From positions 992,001 through 1,056,000 of the forward strand of contig JAXBDG010000018.1 in the NCBI GenBank assembly GCA_036320915.1: a DNA stretch of 64,000 nucleotides, written 5' to 3'. This document shows, piece after piece, positions 33,758 to 42,727 of this stretch (positions within the stretch are counted from its first letter, which is position 1; each line of letters starts with the position of its first letter). The position numbers and the translations under genes were made by a program. Source of the stretch: Linnemannia elongata (Eukaryota > Mortierellomycota > Mortierellomycetes > Mortierellales > Mortierellaceae). The notes beneath the pieces were generated by a model. That model made no database searches. It was not told where the DNA came from and was given only the letters and a program-made list of their open reading frames with translations.

Positions 33758-33949
33758 ATCAAGGGGTAGTCAAAAGGGCAAGGGATGCTGAAAAATAGAT
33801 CCAGGGAGACAGGAAAATAATCAAAGGACTGCGTTACCACAAAAGACAACATCAAGGGACACCACATAGAGACAACACCAAAGACAACAACAAAAGTCCG
33901 CATTAAGAATCCAAGGCAGCCAACATCAAGGGGAGCCAGCATCAAGGGC
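33758..33949 (-). promoter_or_regulatory. TCCCTTGAT motif array 2
   Basis: Exact copy at 33851 and variants (ATCAAGGGG/C on the plus strand) at 33758, 33925 and 33941. Upstream of the tail-tube TATA box and in the same orientation relative to the gene as the other arrays. Confidence 0.55.
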
Positions 33950-34048
33950 AAAGGCAAGAGTTATATGAGGAAAAAATGCAGGAGGTCAGAGTGTTTTAAC
34001 ACCAAAATCACTCAGGAGCAACCCGTGCTTGGGTTTGGACGTTAAATG
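33845..34048 (+). repeat. Direct repeat, copy 2 (flanks the tail-tube gene)
   Basis: Partner of 32298-32508; see that entry for shared blocks. A shorter related piece is at 35950-36030. Confidence 0.65.
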
Positions 34049-34240
34049 CAGGCGCCCCTATCGCCGACAACTTGAAGACATGTCTACAATCAGGCAATGC
34101 ATCAATTTAATAAGCGTTTCCGAATAGTGCAATTCCAGACGCTCAATCGCTGTACATTGTTTTTTAAGAGACGTCTTAGATTATATATTAGAGGGTATGT
34201 TATCAGTGCCATAGCATAATTGGTAGGTAACATCAGCTGT

Positions 34241-35314
34241 TTACTTTAAGCCTATAATGGACGCAGTCGAATTAGTCTTGAGTGCTTCAAACAGCACCTG
34301 AGCTCCGCTGTCTCCGATTGAGAAACTCAAGTCCAAAGTAGTCAGAGTTGTGTTGGTCTTGAGTGCCTCAGCCAGCGCCTGAGCTCCATATTCTCCGATT
34401 TTATTGCACAGGCACAGCAAGTTCAAAGTGGTCAGAGTTGAGTTGATTTTGAGAGCCTCGGCCAGCGCTCGAACCCCGCCTTCCCCGATCTTATTGCCCG
34501 ACAAGTCCAAAGTAGTCAGAGTCGAGTTGACCTTGAGTGCCTTGGCTAGCGCCTGCGCACCATTGTATCCGATCTCATTGTTTTTCAAGGTTAATGCAGT
34601 CAACGTCGAGTTTGTCTTGAGTGCCTCAGCCAGCTCTAGCGCTCCGTTATCTCCGATCTCATTGCTCCACAGGCACAAACCGATAAGCGTTGAGTTTGCC
34701 TTTAGTGCATTAGCAAGCGCATGTGCTCCAGTGGATCCGATCGAGTCGTCCTGCAAGGTTAAAGCAGTCAACGTCGAGTTTGTCTTGAGTGCCTCAGCCA
34801 GCTCTTGCGCTCCGTTATCTCCGATCTCATTGTTACACAGGCACAAACCGATCAGCGTTGAGTTTGCCTTTAGTGCATTAGCCAGCGCTTGTGCTCCAGT
34901 GGATCCGATCGAGTTGTCCTGCAAGGTTAAAGCAGTCAACGTCGAGTTTGTCTTGAGTGCTTCAGCCAGCGCCTGCACTCCATTGGACCCGATCGAGTTA
35001 CCAGCCAAGTACAATTTGATCAGGGTCGAGTTGGCCATAACGGTAGAAACTAAGTTGTCTTGTGCGGATGTCGATGATAATTTCTCATAGACAGAGCCTT
35101 GAATCATCAGCCGTTTTATAAAGCGTTTGTTTCTCTCAACTGATTCCATGCTGAGGCCATGCTTCGACAGCACGACAGTCTTGTAGAGTGGTGGTGTAAA
35201 CGAGTCGTTCCAATCCTGACATACACGGGCACAGGACGAGAGGTCTTTGCGACCAAGACTGGTGGCGACTCTTGAGCGAATCTCGTGTAGATCTAGGGGG
35301 TGCGTCCTGAGCAT
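34241..35314 (-). CDS. F-box-like / NLRC3-type leucine-rich-repeat protein
   Basis: 357 residues. Residues about 8-50 resemble an F-box (IRSRVATSLGRKDLSSCARVCQDW..PPLYKTVVL). From about 90 onward nine ribonuclease-inhibitor-type repeats of 28 residues follow, each like LAEALKTNSTLTALxLxxNxIGxxGA. This repeat class occurs in NLRC3-like and other protein-binding proteins; no NACHT or other NTPase domain is present. Two repeat pairs are almost identical in DNA (168-base period, 34656-34823 against 34824-34991), pointing to recent internal duplication. A broken relative lies at 44487. The promoter carries TATAAATA and an ATCAAGGGA motif further upstream. The partner is unknown; recognition of proteins is the general role of such repeats. 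Confidence 0.8.
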   Translation of the reverse strand: MLRTHPLDLHEIRSRVATSLGRKDLSSCARVCQDWNDSFTPPLYKTVVLSKHGLSMESVERNKRFIKRLMIQGSVYEKLSSTSAQDNLVSTVMANSTLIKLYLAGNSIGSNGVQALAEALKTNSTLTALTLQDNSIGSTGAQALANALKANSTLIGLCLCNNEIGDNGAQELAEALKTNSTLTALTLQDDSIGSTGAHALANALKANSTLIGLCLWSNEIGDNGALELAEALKTNSTLTALTLKNNEIGYNGAQALAKALKVNSTLTTLDLSGNKIGEGGVRALAEALKINSTLTTLNLLCLCNKIGEYGAQALAEALKTNTTLTTLDLSFSIGDSGAQVLFEALKTNSTASIIGLK

Positions 35315-35671
35315 CTTAGTCGTAACGATGATGAGTGTGACAAGCGTGATGAGGATGACGATGAGCGCAGTGAAGATGGTATCACAAGAACATGCGATGC
35401 TGAATGAGAAATGAGAAACAAGAAATGAAAGTGGTAAGGTAGAAAGAATGAAATGAAGAAGATGAGTAGTGAAAGTGAAGTTGGGAGGTATTCAGTGACG
35501 TGGATAAAGATATAAAGGATAACAGACACTAGTTGATTGTAACAGAGCAAGAGAGTATGAATGAGAGAGATAATCCAGGAATAAAACAAGAAAGACAAAA
35601 GAGAGGTAAGAGTACTGAGGGCAATTGGGAGTGGCTAGAAACAAGTCCCGTTTTAGTATAATAAGAGAGGG

Positions 35672-35679
35672 TATTTATA
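35672..35679 (-). promoter_or_regulatory. TATA box (TATAAATA) of the LRR gene
   Basis: Minus strand reads GTATAAATAC, about 360 bases before ATG 35314. Confidence 0.45.
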
Positions 35680-35956
35680 CTAGGTTACAGAATGGTTGGG
35701 GGCGTGGTTAGCAGAGGCGCAGTAGTGGGAGCCGTGCAACATATTAGGTTTACTATTGCTCTCTAGTTAGTCATTATCACTCCCTACCCCTGACTCTTGT
35801 TGACACATCTCTCTCTAATCTACTACTTGTATTTATTGACATAGGCACGACATAGCAATAACAGTCATCTTCACTGCTCCAACCACTGTTCCTCCCTCAT
35901 CCATCCCTCTTGACTTTATCTCTATCTATTGCAAAGAGATAACTCCAAGCGACAAC

Positions 35957-36012
35957 ATCAAGGGACACCACCAATGTGCAACATTAAGGGACAAGGGATG
36001 GAAAGCACCAAG
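35957..36012 (-). promoter_or_regulatory. TCCCTTGAT motif array 3
   Basis: Exact ATCAAGGGA (plus strand) at 35957, with variants ATTAAGGGA near 35984 and ACCAAGGGA near 36009. Upstream of the LRR gene TATA box. Confidence 0.5.
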
Positions 36013-36242
36013 GGAAAACTGCTTGTAGAATCCAAGCGTTCATAGCGACGTTTCTTTTTATTCTTTTGATGTTGGAAATGTCGGCTCCTTCGCTCCTGGT
36101 CGCGTTGTAATGGTTTGCTCACTTTTAAAATTTTACCTTTTATTAAGGACCCGGGTTGTCCTGTATTATGGTAAAGGCGATGAGTAGCGCGGATAGCAAG
36201 TGAATGGGGTGGGGTGAAGGCCAGATTCTCAAACTTAGAGCA

Positions 36243-36461
36243 CTAATTGCAGACACAAATTTTGTTTTCATCACAGTAGCCTCCATGGGGGTTATTGTAC
36301 TGAACTAAACAACTTGCGCAGCACGCGGCATTGCTGGCGTTAGCTGGCCTAATGCTGCCGACTTGGCAGAAGGACCTCTTCCTGTCGAGAATCTGGACAG
36401 TAACAAGGCAGGGTTGACCTTTGACAGGGCCTGTGGATGTGGTATGGGATATAAGATGCAC
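36243..36461 (-). CDS. Defensin-like (CSab pattern) cysteine-rich peptide, 5' end uncertain
   Basis: The open frame ends in an eight-cysteine segment. In it, CCASC gives C-x3-C, then HGGYC gives GxC, and ICVC gives CxC before the stop: the C-x3-C / GxC / CxC arrangement of cysteine-stabilised alpha-beta defensins. The first residues (MHLISHTTSTG) are not a signal peptide, and a splice acceptor (CCACAG) stands just inside the frame at about 36434. The true start and signal peptide are therefore probably in an upstream exon that I cannot place, or are lost. Defensins of this type are secreted antimicrobial peptides in fungi. Real gene or remnant: undecided. Confidence 0.4.
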   Translation of the reverse strand: MHLISHTTSTGPVKGQPCLVTVQILDRKRSFCQVGSIRPANASNAACCASCLVQYNNPHGGYCDENKICVCN

Positions 36462-36654
36462 ATACCTGCTCGGTTATCAGTAAGTAAGGTGCTGTTCCTT
36501 CTGATCGCGAGCAGGCTTCTTCTAAACTAGGTAACTTAAGGGGTCTCTAAGCCACCACCTCTTCCTCCTACAGAGCGACTTCTAGATCTTTCGCTGCTGT
36601 CTAATCAAGAGACCTTCTAGAAACCTCTAAAAACCAACACGGTTACTAGCTAGG

Positions 36655-36790
36655 TCTCCACCCACAGATAAATAGCCATTCCCAACACTTAGTTAGTTCA
36701 GTAGTTCATAACTCACCCTTTTATTAAACAAGTACCTTCATACAACCAGATCATATCTAGTAGCCTGAAGTCACCTTGTTGCACTGGGTA
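36655..36790 (+). repeat. Dispersed repeat, copy 1
   Basis: Shares AGATAAATAGC, TTCATAACTCACCCTTTTATTAAAC, CCTTCATACAA and TCACCTTGTTGCA with 44890-45025 in the same order and orientation. It may be part of a mobile element end; no coding sequence. Confidence 0.55.
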
Positions 36791-36929
36791 AGGTTTAACC
36801 TATCTGGGGTGTATACATTTGATTGTGGCCACTACCTTATATCTTGTATCTAGAGGGCCTCCTAAAGGACTCAAGAAAGTCCGAGTGTTAGATGTTCAAA
36901 TGATGGTGCAGCGGATAGGCATCAAGGGG

Positions 36930-37041
36930 GTAGAGTGGTTAGGTACTTGGGGGTAGAGTGGTTAGGTACTTGGGGGTAGAGTGGTTAGGTACTTGGGGGT
37001 AGAGTGGTTAGGTACTTGGGGGTAGAGTGGTTAGGTACTTG
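36930..37041. repeat. Tandem repeat, 23-base unit, about 5 copies
   Basis: Near-identical copies of GTAGAGTGGTTAGGTACTTG plus GGG. Copy identity is high, so the array is young. Confidence 0.9.
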
Positions 37042-37056
37042 TGGTAGTTCCTTGAC

Positions 37057-37564
37057 GTGGGTCTTGTTGATAGTGCGGGCGTTGGGAGTGGCAATTTTGA
37101 AAGACTTTCACATTTAATTGTTGGTCCGATTGTTGCATGGACAGGCGACTCGATCCGGCGAGATTGTAGTCAACTTCTTTTCGTTGTCGCCGCGGTCGTT
37201 CCACGATGTGAGGGGTTGTTGGGATTCGGGTTGATGATGTGTTGCTGTGATAAAGGGTAGATTCGCTGTCGCTGTCGGAGGAGTCATCTGACGAAGGGTT
37301 CAGTCGGTATTTTCTTGCAGTGGATCATTGGAAGTATCCTCCTGTGACAAAGCCGACAAATCTAGTGACACGACCAGGGAGTGGATTGACTACCTGGGAA
37401 GCCCGAGCTTCCGGCGCGGTCTGTGCAGTGGGAGCTGGGGTGTATTCAATAAGTAGACGTTCACATATGTGGAAAGCCGCCCTTGTCTGCACCCCAAATG
37501 ATTGGCTTTCGCTCAATCGCGCTCTAATACCCCGAGGGTCTTGTCCTAAATGAACCTGAGCCAA
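37057..37564. other. Unassigned G/C-richer tract open on both strands
   Basis: The stretch 37320-37560 is open on both strands (about 78 codons each) and has a balanced, gene-like composition unlike the surrounding AT-rich DNA. I recognise no family in either frame. It may be an exon or a fragment of a mobile element. Confidence 0.3.
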
Positions 37565-38620
37565 TCAATTTTATGCCAAACGGACATTTTTTTTTTTTTG
37601 CATCCGTTTAGGATTTGGGCACTTTTACTAAAAACAGGGGTGAGCCATGGTCTTTTCCAAAATCGCAGAACATATCAATGTGACCTTCAGTCTTTGCTAT
37701 CACTTAAGCACTGTCACTCATGCCTCTGTACTCTCTTTTCCCTATGCCTTGTTCCTCTTGCTCCACTCTACACATGTCGACAAGGTCATCCACTCGCACC
37801 ATGGTAATACGCAGTTGTGCTGCTACGGTCAACTGCGAGTACCAAGAATACGAGGACAATGGCTTCCAAGAAGCGGATGTAGTCAGAATGAGAAAGAAGT
37901 GTAAACATTGGATGGATGAGTAACAGTTACCGTCCGATTTATGAGGATCAGGAAAAAAACGATAAAGACTTTTTTATTTTCTTTTTTTTTGTCATGGATG
38001 TATCTTCTCATGATCACTCATGATCACAGTGACGTACAAAAAAGGAAGCAGTTATCAGTGCCCAGTTTAGTGGGCACCCCTGTTTAAATATGATCTTAAG
38101 ATTTTTCTCGCATCTACAACCGACCATCCCTCTGGTTCGTAAATCGCATAACTTAGTTTAGTCTTCAGTCATTAACTTCAGTCATTGTCAAGTTACCTAC
38201 CTCCCGTCTTGTTACACCTCCCCCACAGACTAAAGACCAACGATCAGTAACTCAAATTCACATTGCACAAGGGGCAAGGCCTGGGCACGCATCTACAAAT
38301 GCAGACACCAATAAAAGGTCAGCAACACGATGTGGAATAAATTGTACACGTCCTTTTTTCTATACAGTGCTTGTTTCGAGTAAACCTGGTCACAAGTATT
38401 TGAGTGACTGTACAAAAAAGGACCCCAGGACCGAGACTTGCGGTTAGACCAGATTTCCTTTTTTCAGATCTCTCTCTCTCTCTCTCACTCTCTCTCCACT
38501 TCTCTTCCTCTGTACAACCTTCTCCCTCTATGTTCAACAATATCCTTCATCTCTCTTACCGACAACTCTTATCACTCTCAACCATCCAACTCAACCTCAA
38601 CATCAGCAGCAACAAGAAAT

Positions 38621-40306
38621 ATGTCAAAGTACGACGATGACGGGTATGATGATTCCGACTTGTACGAACTCAACCAGATGCATGACCGCAGCGATGGCAG
38701 CCAGAGCGTCCTCATGATGGATGTGTCCCAAGATGGTCTCAAGCGTGACCTTCGGCTCCGCCACATGATCATGATCGCCATCACTGGTACTATCGGTACC
38801 GGACTTTTCCTCACTTCTGGTTCGACCATTGCTACTGCTGGTCCCGGCGGTGCCCTTCTTGCCTATGTTCTCGTTGGTATCTGGCTCATTTTTGTCATGC
38901 AGGCCGTCGGTGAGATCGCCACCCTCCTCCCCCTTCCTGGCGCCTTCAACGTATGGGGTAGCCGTGTTTTTGATGAGGCCTTCTCCTTCCAGATGACTTG
39001 GATGTATTTTCTCAACTGGGCATTGACGATTCCCGCATATTTGTCTGCTTCCGCATTGGTTGTGTCGTTCTGGTTGCCCGACGACACGACGTTCCCTTTA
39101 TGGGCTGTGCCTCTGATCATTATCATATTGATGGTCTTTATCAACATTACTGGTGTCAAGACCTATGGCGAGCTTGAGTACTGGTTCTCGATTCTCAAGA
39201 TTGCCACCATCGTCATATTTATCGTCTGCGGTATCCTTGTCAATGCTGGTGCTATTGGTGGCCATACCTACGGATTCGAGATGTGGGAGATCGAGGGTGC
39301 TCCCTTCAAGGGCGGCGTTGTGGGCTTTATCACCACCCTGGTCACGGTCGGTTATGCCTATGGTGGAGCTGAGTTGACCGGTCTTACCGCTGCCGAGTCC
39401 CGTAACCCCCACAAGCACGTCCCCAGTGCCATCAACACCGTGTTGTTCCGCATCGCGTTCTTCTACATCGCCTTGATCTTCTTGCTCGGATCCATTGTTG
39501 CCAACGACGATCCCCTGTTGGTCAACACCGAGGGTTCCGTTACCTGGGCTCCCTTCACCATCGTCCTTGCCAAGGCTGGTATCAGTGGTGCTGCCAACTA
39601 CATGAACGTCGTGGTCTTCACCTCGGTCTTCTCGGCCATCAACTCTGCCTTCTATGTTACCACTCGCGTGTTGCTATCACTCTCCCGTAACGGCTGGACC
39701 CACAAGTCGATCGGCTACATCAACTCCCGTGGTGTGCCCGTGGTTGCCGTCACCGTTGTCACTGCTTGCTCCTGCCTGTCGCTGATCACCATCTTTGTAG
39801 GTTCCGGTGTCGTGTTCCAGTGGCTCATCTCGATCATTGGTTCAATTAGCATCCAGAGCTGGCTCTATATCCTGCTCCTCCACATCCGCTTCCGCTACTG
39901 CTGGAAGGCCCAGGGTCGCGCCGTTAGCGACCTGCCCTATGTGGCATGGGGCTATCCCTATGGCAACATCCTTGGCGCCTTCATTGGCTGCTGCTGCGTC
40001 GTTTGCAACTGGTACCTGTCGGTCATCAACCCTCCTCAGCACCCTGGTGCTGGTGCCTCGGAGGACCTGAAGAATGCGTACCGCAGCAGACGCGACGCGT
40101 ATATTCAGGGTATCCTGGGTGCCTGGTTCCCCTGGTTCATGGCTGTGACCCTGTTCTTCTCCTACAAGTACATCCACGGTACCCAGCTCATTAAGGCAGT
40201 TGATGCCGATCTCAACACTGGTCGCTTCATTCCCTCCGAGTCTGACAAGGAGGACTTGAAGCCCCACGGTCCTCGCTGGAAGCGTATCCTCAAGATGCTC
40301 GTATAA
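38621..40306 (+). CDS. Amino-acid permease, YAT/APC family (lysine/basic amino-acid type)
   Basis: 561 residues from ATG 38621 in a single exon. About 60 hydrophilic N-terminal residues precede the family start motif TGTIGTGLFLTSGSTIATAGPGG in segment 1, followed by a pattern of 12 membrane segments. PLPGAFNVWGSRVFDEAF and the YGGAELTGLTAAESRNP region (the conserved acidic residue in segment 6) are typical of plasma-membrane amino-acid:proton symporters of yeast type. The overall pattern (LPLPGAF, ITGVKTYGELEYWF) is closest to the lysine-permease branch in my judgement; the substrate is not proven. Codon use is strongly C-ending, suggesting high expression. An in-frame upstream codon at 38438 is not an ATG and adds low-complexity residues, so I reject it. 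Confidence 0.92.
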   Translation: MSKYDDDGYDDSDLYELNQMHDRSDGSQSVLMMDVSQDGLKRDLRLRHMIMIAITGTIGTGLFLTSGSTIATAGPGGALLAYVLVGIWLIFVMQAVGEIATLLPLPGAFNVWGSRVFDEAFSFQMTWMYFLNWALTIPAYLSASALVVSFWLPDDTTFPLWAVPLIIIILMVFINITGVKTYGELEYWFSILKIATIVIFIVCGILVNAGAIGGHTYGFEMWEIEGAPFKGGVVGFITTLVTVGYAYGGAELTGLTAAESRNPHKHVPSAINTVLFRIAFFYIALIFLLGSIVANDDPLLVNTEGSVTWAPFTIVLAKAGISGAANYMNVVVFTSVFSAINSAFYVTTRVLLSLSRNGWTHKSIGYINSRGVPVVAVTVVTACSCLSLITIFVGSGVVFQWLISIIGSISIQSWLYILLLHIRFRYCWKAQGRAVSDLPYVAWGYPYGNILGAFIGCCCVVCNWYLSVINPPQHPGAGASEDLKNAYRSRRDAYIQGILGAWFPWFMAVTLFFSYKYIHGTQLIKAVDADLNTGRFIPSESDKEDLKPHGPRWKRILKMLV

Positions 40307-40656
40307 AAACAGACTACCTTAATAATCACCTACTGTGATGATCTGACAGAACTCGGAAAAATGTGTATTTTTGATATGGTTTTATTATGGAAGAAAGACA
40401 GGGAAACGAAGAGTGTGCAGGGACAGGGGCAGGAAACAGGCGGGATGTAAGTGAATTGCACACTGAGGCGCAAAACAGGGAACAGGGGGTCTATTTATGC
40501 TAAGGACGGGGTGAACAGAAGGAACCGAGACGGCGCTTGGGATCTTGGACGAGGCTTACAGAAACGGATCTCACTTTGTGTATATGGTTTACACAAGTCA
40601 AAAAGAGACCATAGAGTGGAAAGACATAGCTGCAAGTAAATAAGCCAAAAAGTCGC

Positions 40657-40688
<32 letters not shown>

Positions 40689-42070
40689 TAACTCAGTCAT
40701 TATACAAAATCTCCGGAAAGACGACATTCGTTGTAAAGCCATATGGTATACTGTCATCCTGCCTTTCAATCAACACATGCATGTTGTTCTTGTTAGTCAC
40801 TCGAGATAGAGCGACGTACAGTTGAGACATTTGGCGGCGGCGGCGGAGGTGGATCTAAGGGGGACACGGCGAGTGCGAGTGGGAGGCATGTTGGCAACAG
40901 GTATGAGGTATGATCGGAATGTGGCTGAAGAAGAATAATATGAGAGAAGAGACAGAAAGTGTGAAATGAACAGCTGGGAAAAGGATGGTGACAAAGTAGG
41001 TTCCGGTCATTATTGATCCCTATGAGAATATATAGGGGGCTGACGATTACTGCTTTTAATGATAGTGAAGAATAAAGAAAAGAGAGTGGACAGAAACTAA
41101 TATGCAACAGGGGAAAGAAAGAGTAGGGAAAAGAGAAGAGAAAAAGATAGGAAACGCGTCCTATTTTTATTTTTTTGATTTGATTGTTTGAAATGGATGC
41201 TCTTCATCACTTCATCATCATAGGTGCTCTTTGTCATCATGGATGCTCTTCATCATCATATTCATTATTCATAGTCGTATGAACAACAAACCATTAGTTG
41301 AGCCTATCACGACTTGTTGTTGAACCTACCACGACTTGTGGCTGTGTCACAGAGAAGGTCATCTCTGTCCTTTCCTTGCAAAACAAATGACAAAATCTAC
41401 GTCAAACAGATGCGCTCTTACACTTGTAGAGCGGGAAATTTTTCCGTAGATTTTTGATTTTTCTAGAAACGCCTACGCGAAACCGTAACGGATACACGAT
41501 GGATACTGCTTAGTAGTCCAACGCTTCTAGAAAGATCCTTCGCCATAGTATATATAGTTCTCCACCATAGTCTTTGTTCAACAACCTTTTTGAATGCCTT
41601 CTCGAGACCCCCAAATACAATTTGAATCCTAATTCTTGACTCTGACCTTGACCCAGACCCTCTTCCTCTGTCCTAACTCTGAATTATTACAGGCTGTAAA
41701 ATAACGGACATCACGGACAGGTAGGTTTTTTTGGAACGTCAAAGTTTTAATCCGACATGTAGATAGTTACCGTGACTGCGAACAAACTCTAAATCGTAAA
41801 TCAGGTGACCTGCAACGATTTTATTATATCTGTAGCGTCACAAACGGTGGGTTGGCTTACAGAACCTTGACCTTCTGCATCTTTGCGCCTGCCAACCACA
41901 GGACCATTCCACATTCAATAACTTCCTCCTCCTCCCCTTATCGGAACACCCCCACCCTTCATCGCACTAACGGGAGATTCAACTTTCGCCACTATACCCG
42001 GAATAATCACCCCTCATCGACACTTTTACACGCTACATTGGTACACGGCCGTGCTTGCAGCATTTCAACC
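40307..42070. other. Intergenic region with helicase remnant and promoter of the conserved gene
   Basis: Includes a poly-T of about 26 (40660-40685), the PIF1 remnant at 40693-40830 and CATCATCA-type repeats at 41200-41280. A TATATATA element at about 41549 lies far upstream of the gene at 42071. Confidence 0.45.
40693..40830 (-). pseudogene. C-terminal remnant of a PIF1-like / Helitron helicase
   Basis: The minus strand encodes 45 residues MSQLYVALSRVTNKNNMHVL... and ends at TGA 40693. QLYVALSRVT is the hallmark last motif (motif VI) of PIF1-type helicases, which form the C-terminal part of Helitron transposases. Nothing upstream continues the helicase: it runs into a GCC-repeat and an unrelated frame. 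So this is only the 3' tail of a former element or gene. A minus-strand TATATA at about 41025 and a short ATG frame (from about 40887) are joined onto it. Confidence 0.7.
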
Positions 42071-42727
42071 ATGTCATCGGGAACAGCTCGGGTTCTTGCC
42101 ATCTCTCTGAACAATCAGCCATGGTTTGACGAGATGTATGCCCCGCTTTTGACCGCCCTAAAGTCAAACGCGGAATTTCAGCAAGCTGAACACTCGACCT
42201 CGGCCATTCGGTTTTTATCACAACTCCCGGAGCCTTCGGCCGTACTTATAACAGACGAAGCCCTGACACTCCGGGAGAACAGTGCTGTCTGGGGAGCAGT
42301 TCTAGAGTATGTCCGTCGCGGGGGCACCGCCATTGTCATGGGCCTCTTCCCCTCTTTCGTCGAACCAGACAACATGAAGCCATTCTTCTCCCGAGCAGGC
42401 CTACGCTGGGGAACTGGATCGTACCACAGAACAACCCTGGCATTAAACCGTGCCGCGGTTGATGTGGCTATTGCCGGGAAGCTGCCGCAAAGGTACAGTC
42501 AGAAGGCGGTCTTCGTGAACAACGTCGTACCAGAGAACATGTGGTACAAGACCGATGATAACTCGGTGGTTCAATCTGCGGTCTTCCCTCCGACAAGTGC
42601 CAACAGGACCGGGGAGACGGCCGTGGCGATGGCTACAGTTGGTAGAGGAAAGCTGGGGTATGTTGGGGACGTAAACGCGGAGGACGGGTCGAATGCGGTC
42701 ATTCTTGCCATGTGTGGATTCCTGTAA
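42071..42727 (+). CDS. Conserved fungal protein with glutamine-amidotransferase-like fold (tentative)
   Basis: 218 residues from ATG 42071. The frame is open further 5' but without an ATG. Alternating beta/alpha pattern: RVLAISLNN at the start, AVLITDEAL, then VLEYVRRGGTAIVMG, and near the end GRGKLGYVGDVNAEDGS. The GGTAIVMG turn after a helix and the GxGKLGYVGD strand resemble class I glutamine-amidotransferase/ThuA-like folds, but I see no Cys at a nucleophile elbow, so catalysis is doubtful. No signal peptide or membrane segment. It stands alone between mobile-element remnants. Confidence 0.65.
   Translation: MSSGTARVLAISLNNQPWFDEMYAPLLTALKSNAEFQQAEHSTSAIRFLSQLPEPSAVLITDEALTLRENSAVWGAVLEYVRRGGTAIVMGLFPSFVEPDNMKPFFSRAGLRWGTGSYHRTTLALNRAAVDVAIAGKLPQRYSQKAVFVNNVVPENMWYKTDDNSVVQSAVFPPTSANRTGETAVAMATVGRGKLGYVGDVNAEDGSNAVILAMCGFL

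Larger units (their letters stand above)
33229..34240. other. Promoter region of the tail-tube gene and second direct repeat
   Basis: Holds the candidate leader intron, the TATA box, the motif array at 33758-33949 and the second copy of the 210-base direct repeat. The open frame at 33739-33957 on the minus strand is only the translated repeat. Confidence 0.55.
35315..36242. other. Promoter of the LRR gene and motif array 3
   Basis: Contains the TATA box at 35672 and the third motif cluster at 35957-36012. No gene seen. Confidence 0.5.
36462..38620. other. Intergenic region with 23-base tandem repeat
   Basis: Contains one copy of a dispersed repeat (36655-36790), the tandem repeat at 36930-37041, an unassigned open tract at 37057-37564 and the permease promoter. 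Nothing else can be supported. Confidence 0.45.

Noticed and set aside
34404..35090. 228-codon plus-strand frame with repeats
   Set aside because: Antisense shadow of the LRR repeats; the minus strand has the recognisable 28-residue repeats.
36930..37041. Telomere or CRISPR-like array
   Set aside because: TTAGG is within a 23-base unit, not a 6-base telomere repeat, and there are no variable spacers.
38438..38620. N-terminal extension of the permease
   Set aside because: The upstream in-frame start is not ATG and the extension is Ser/Leu low complexity in the leader; ATG 38621 gives the family-typical N-terminus.
41852..42070. Upstream extension of the conserved protein at 42071
   Set aside because: Opens at TTG with no in-frame ATG before 42071. 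A mitochondrial presequence was considered but has no start.
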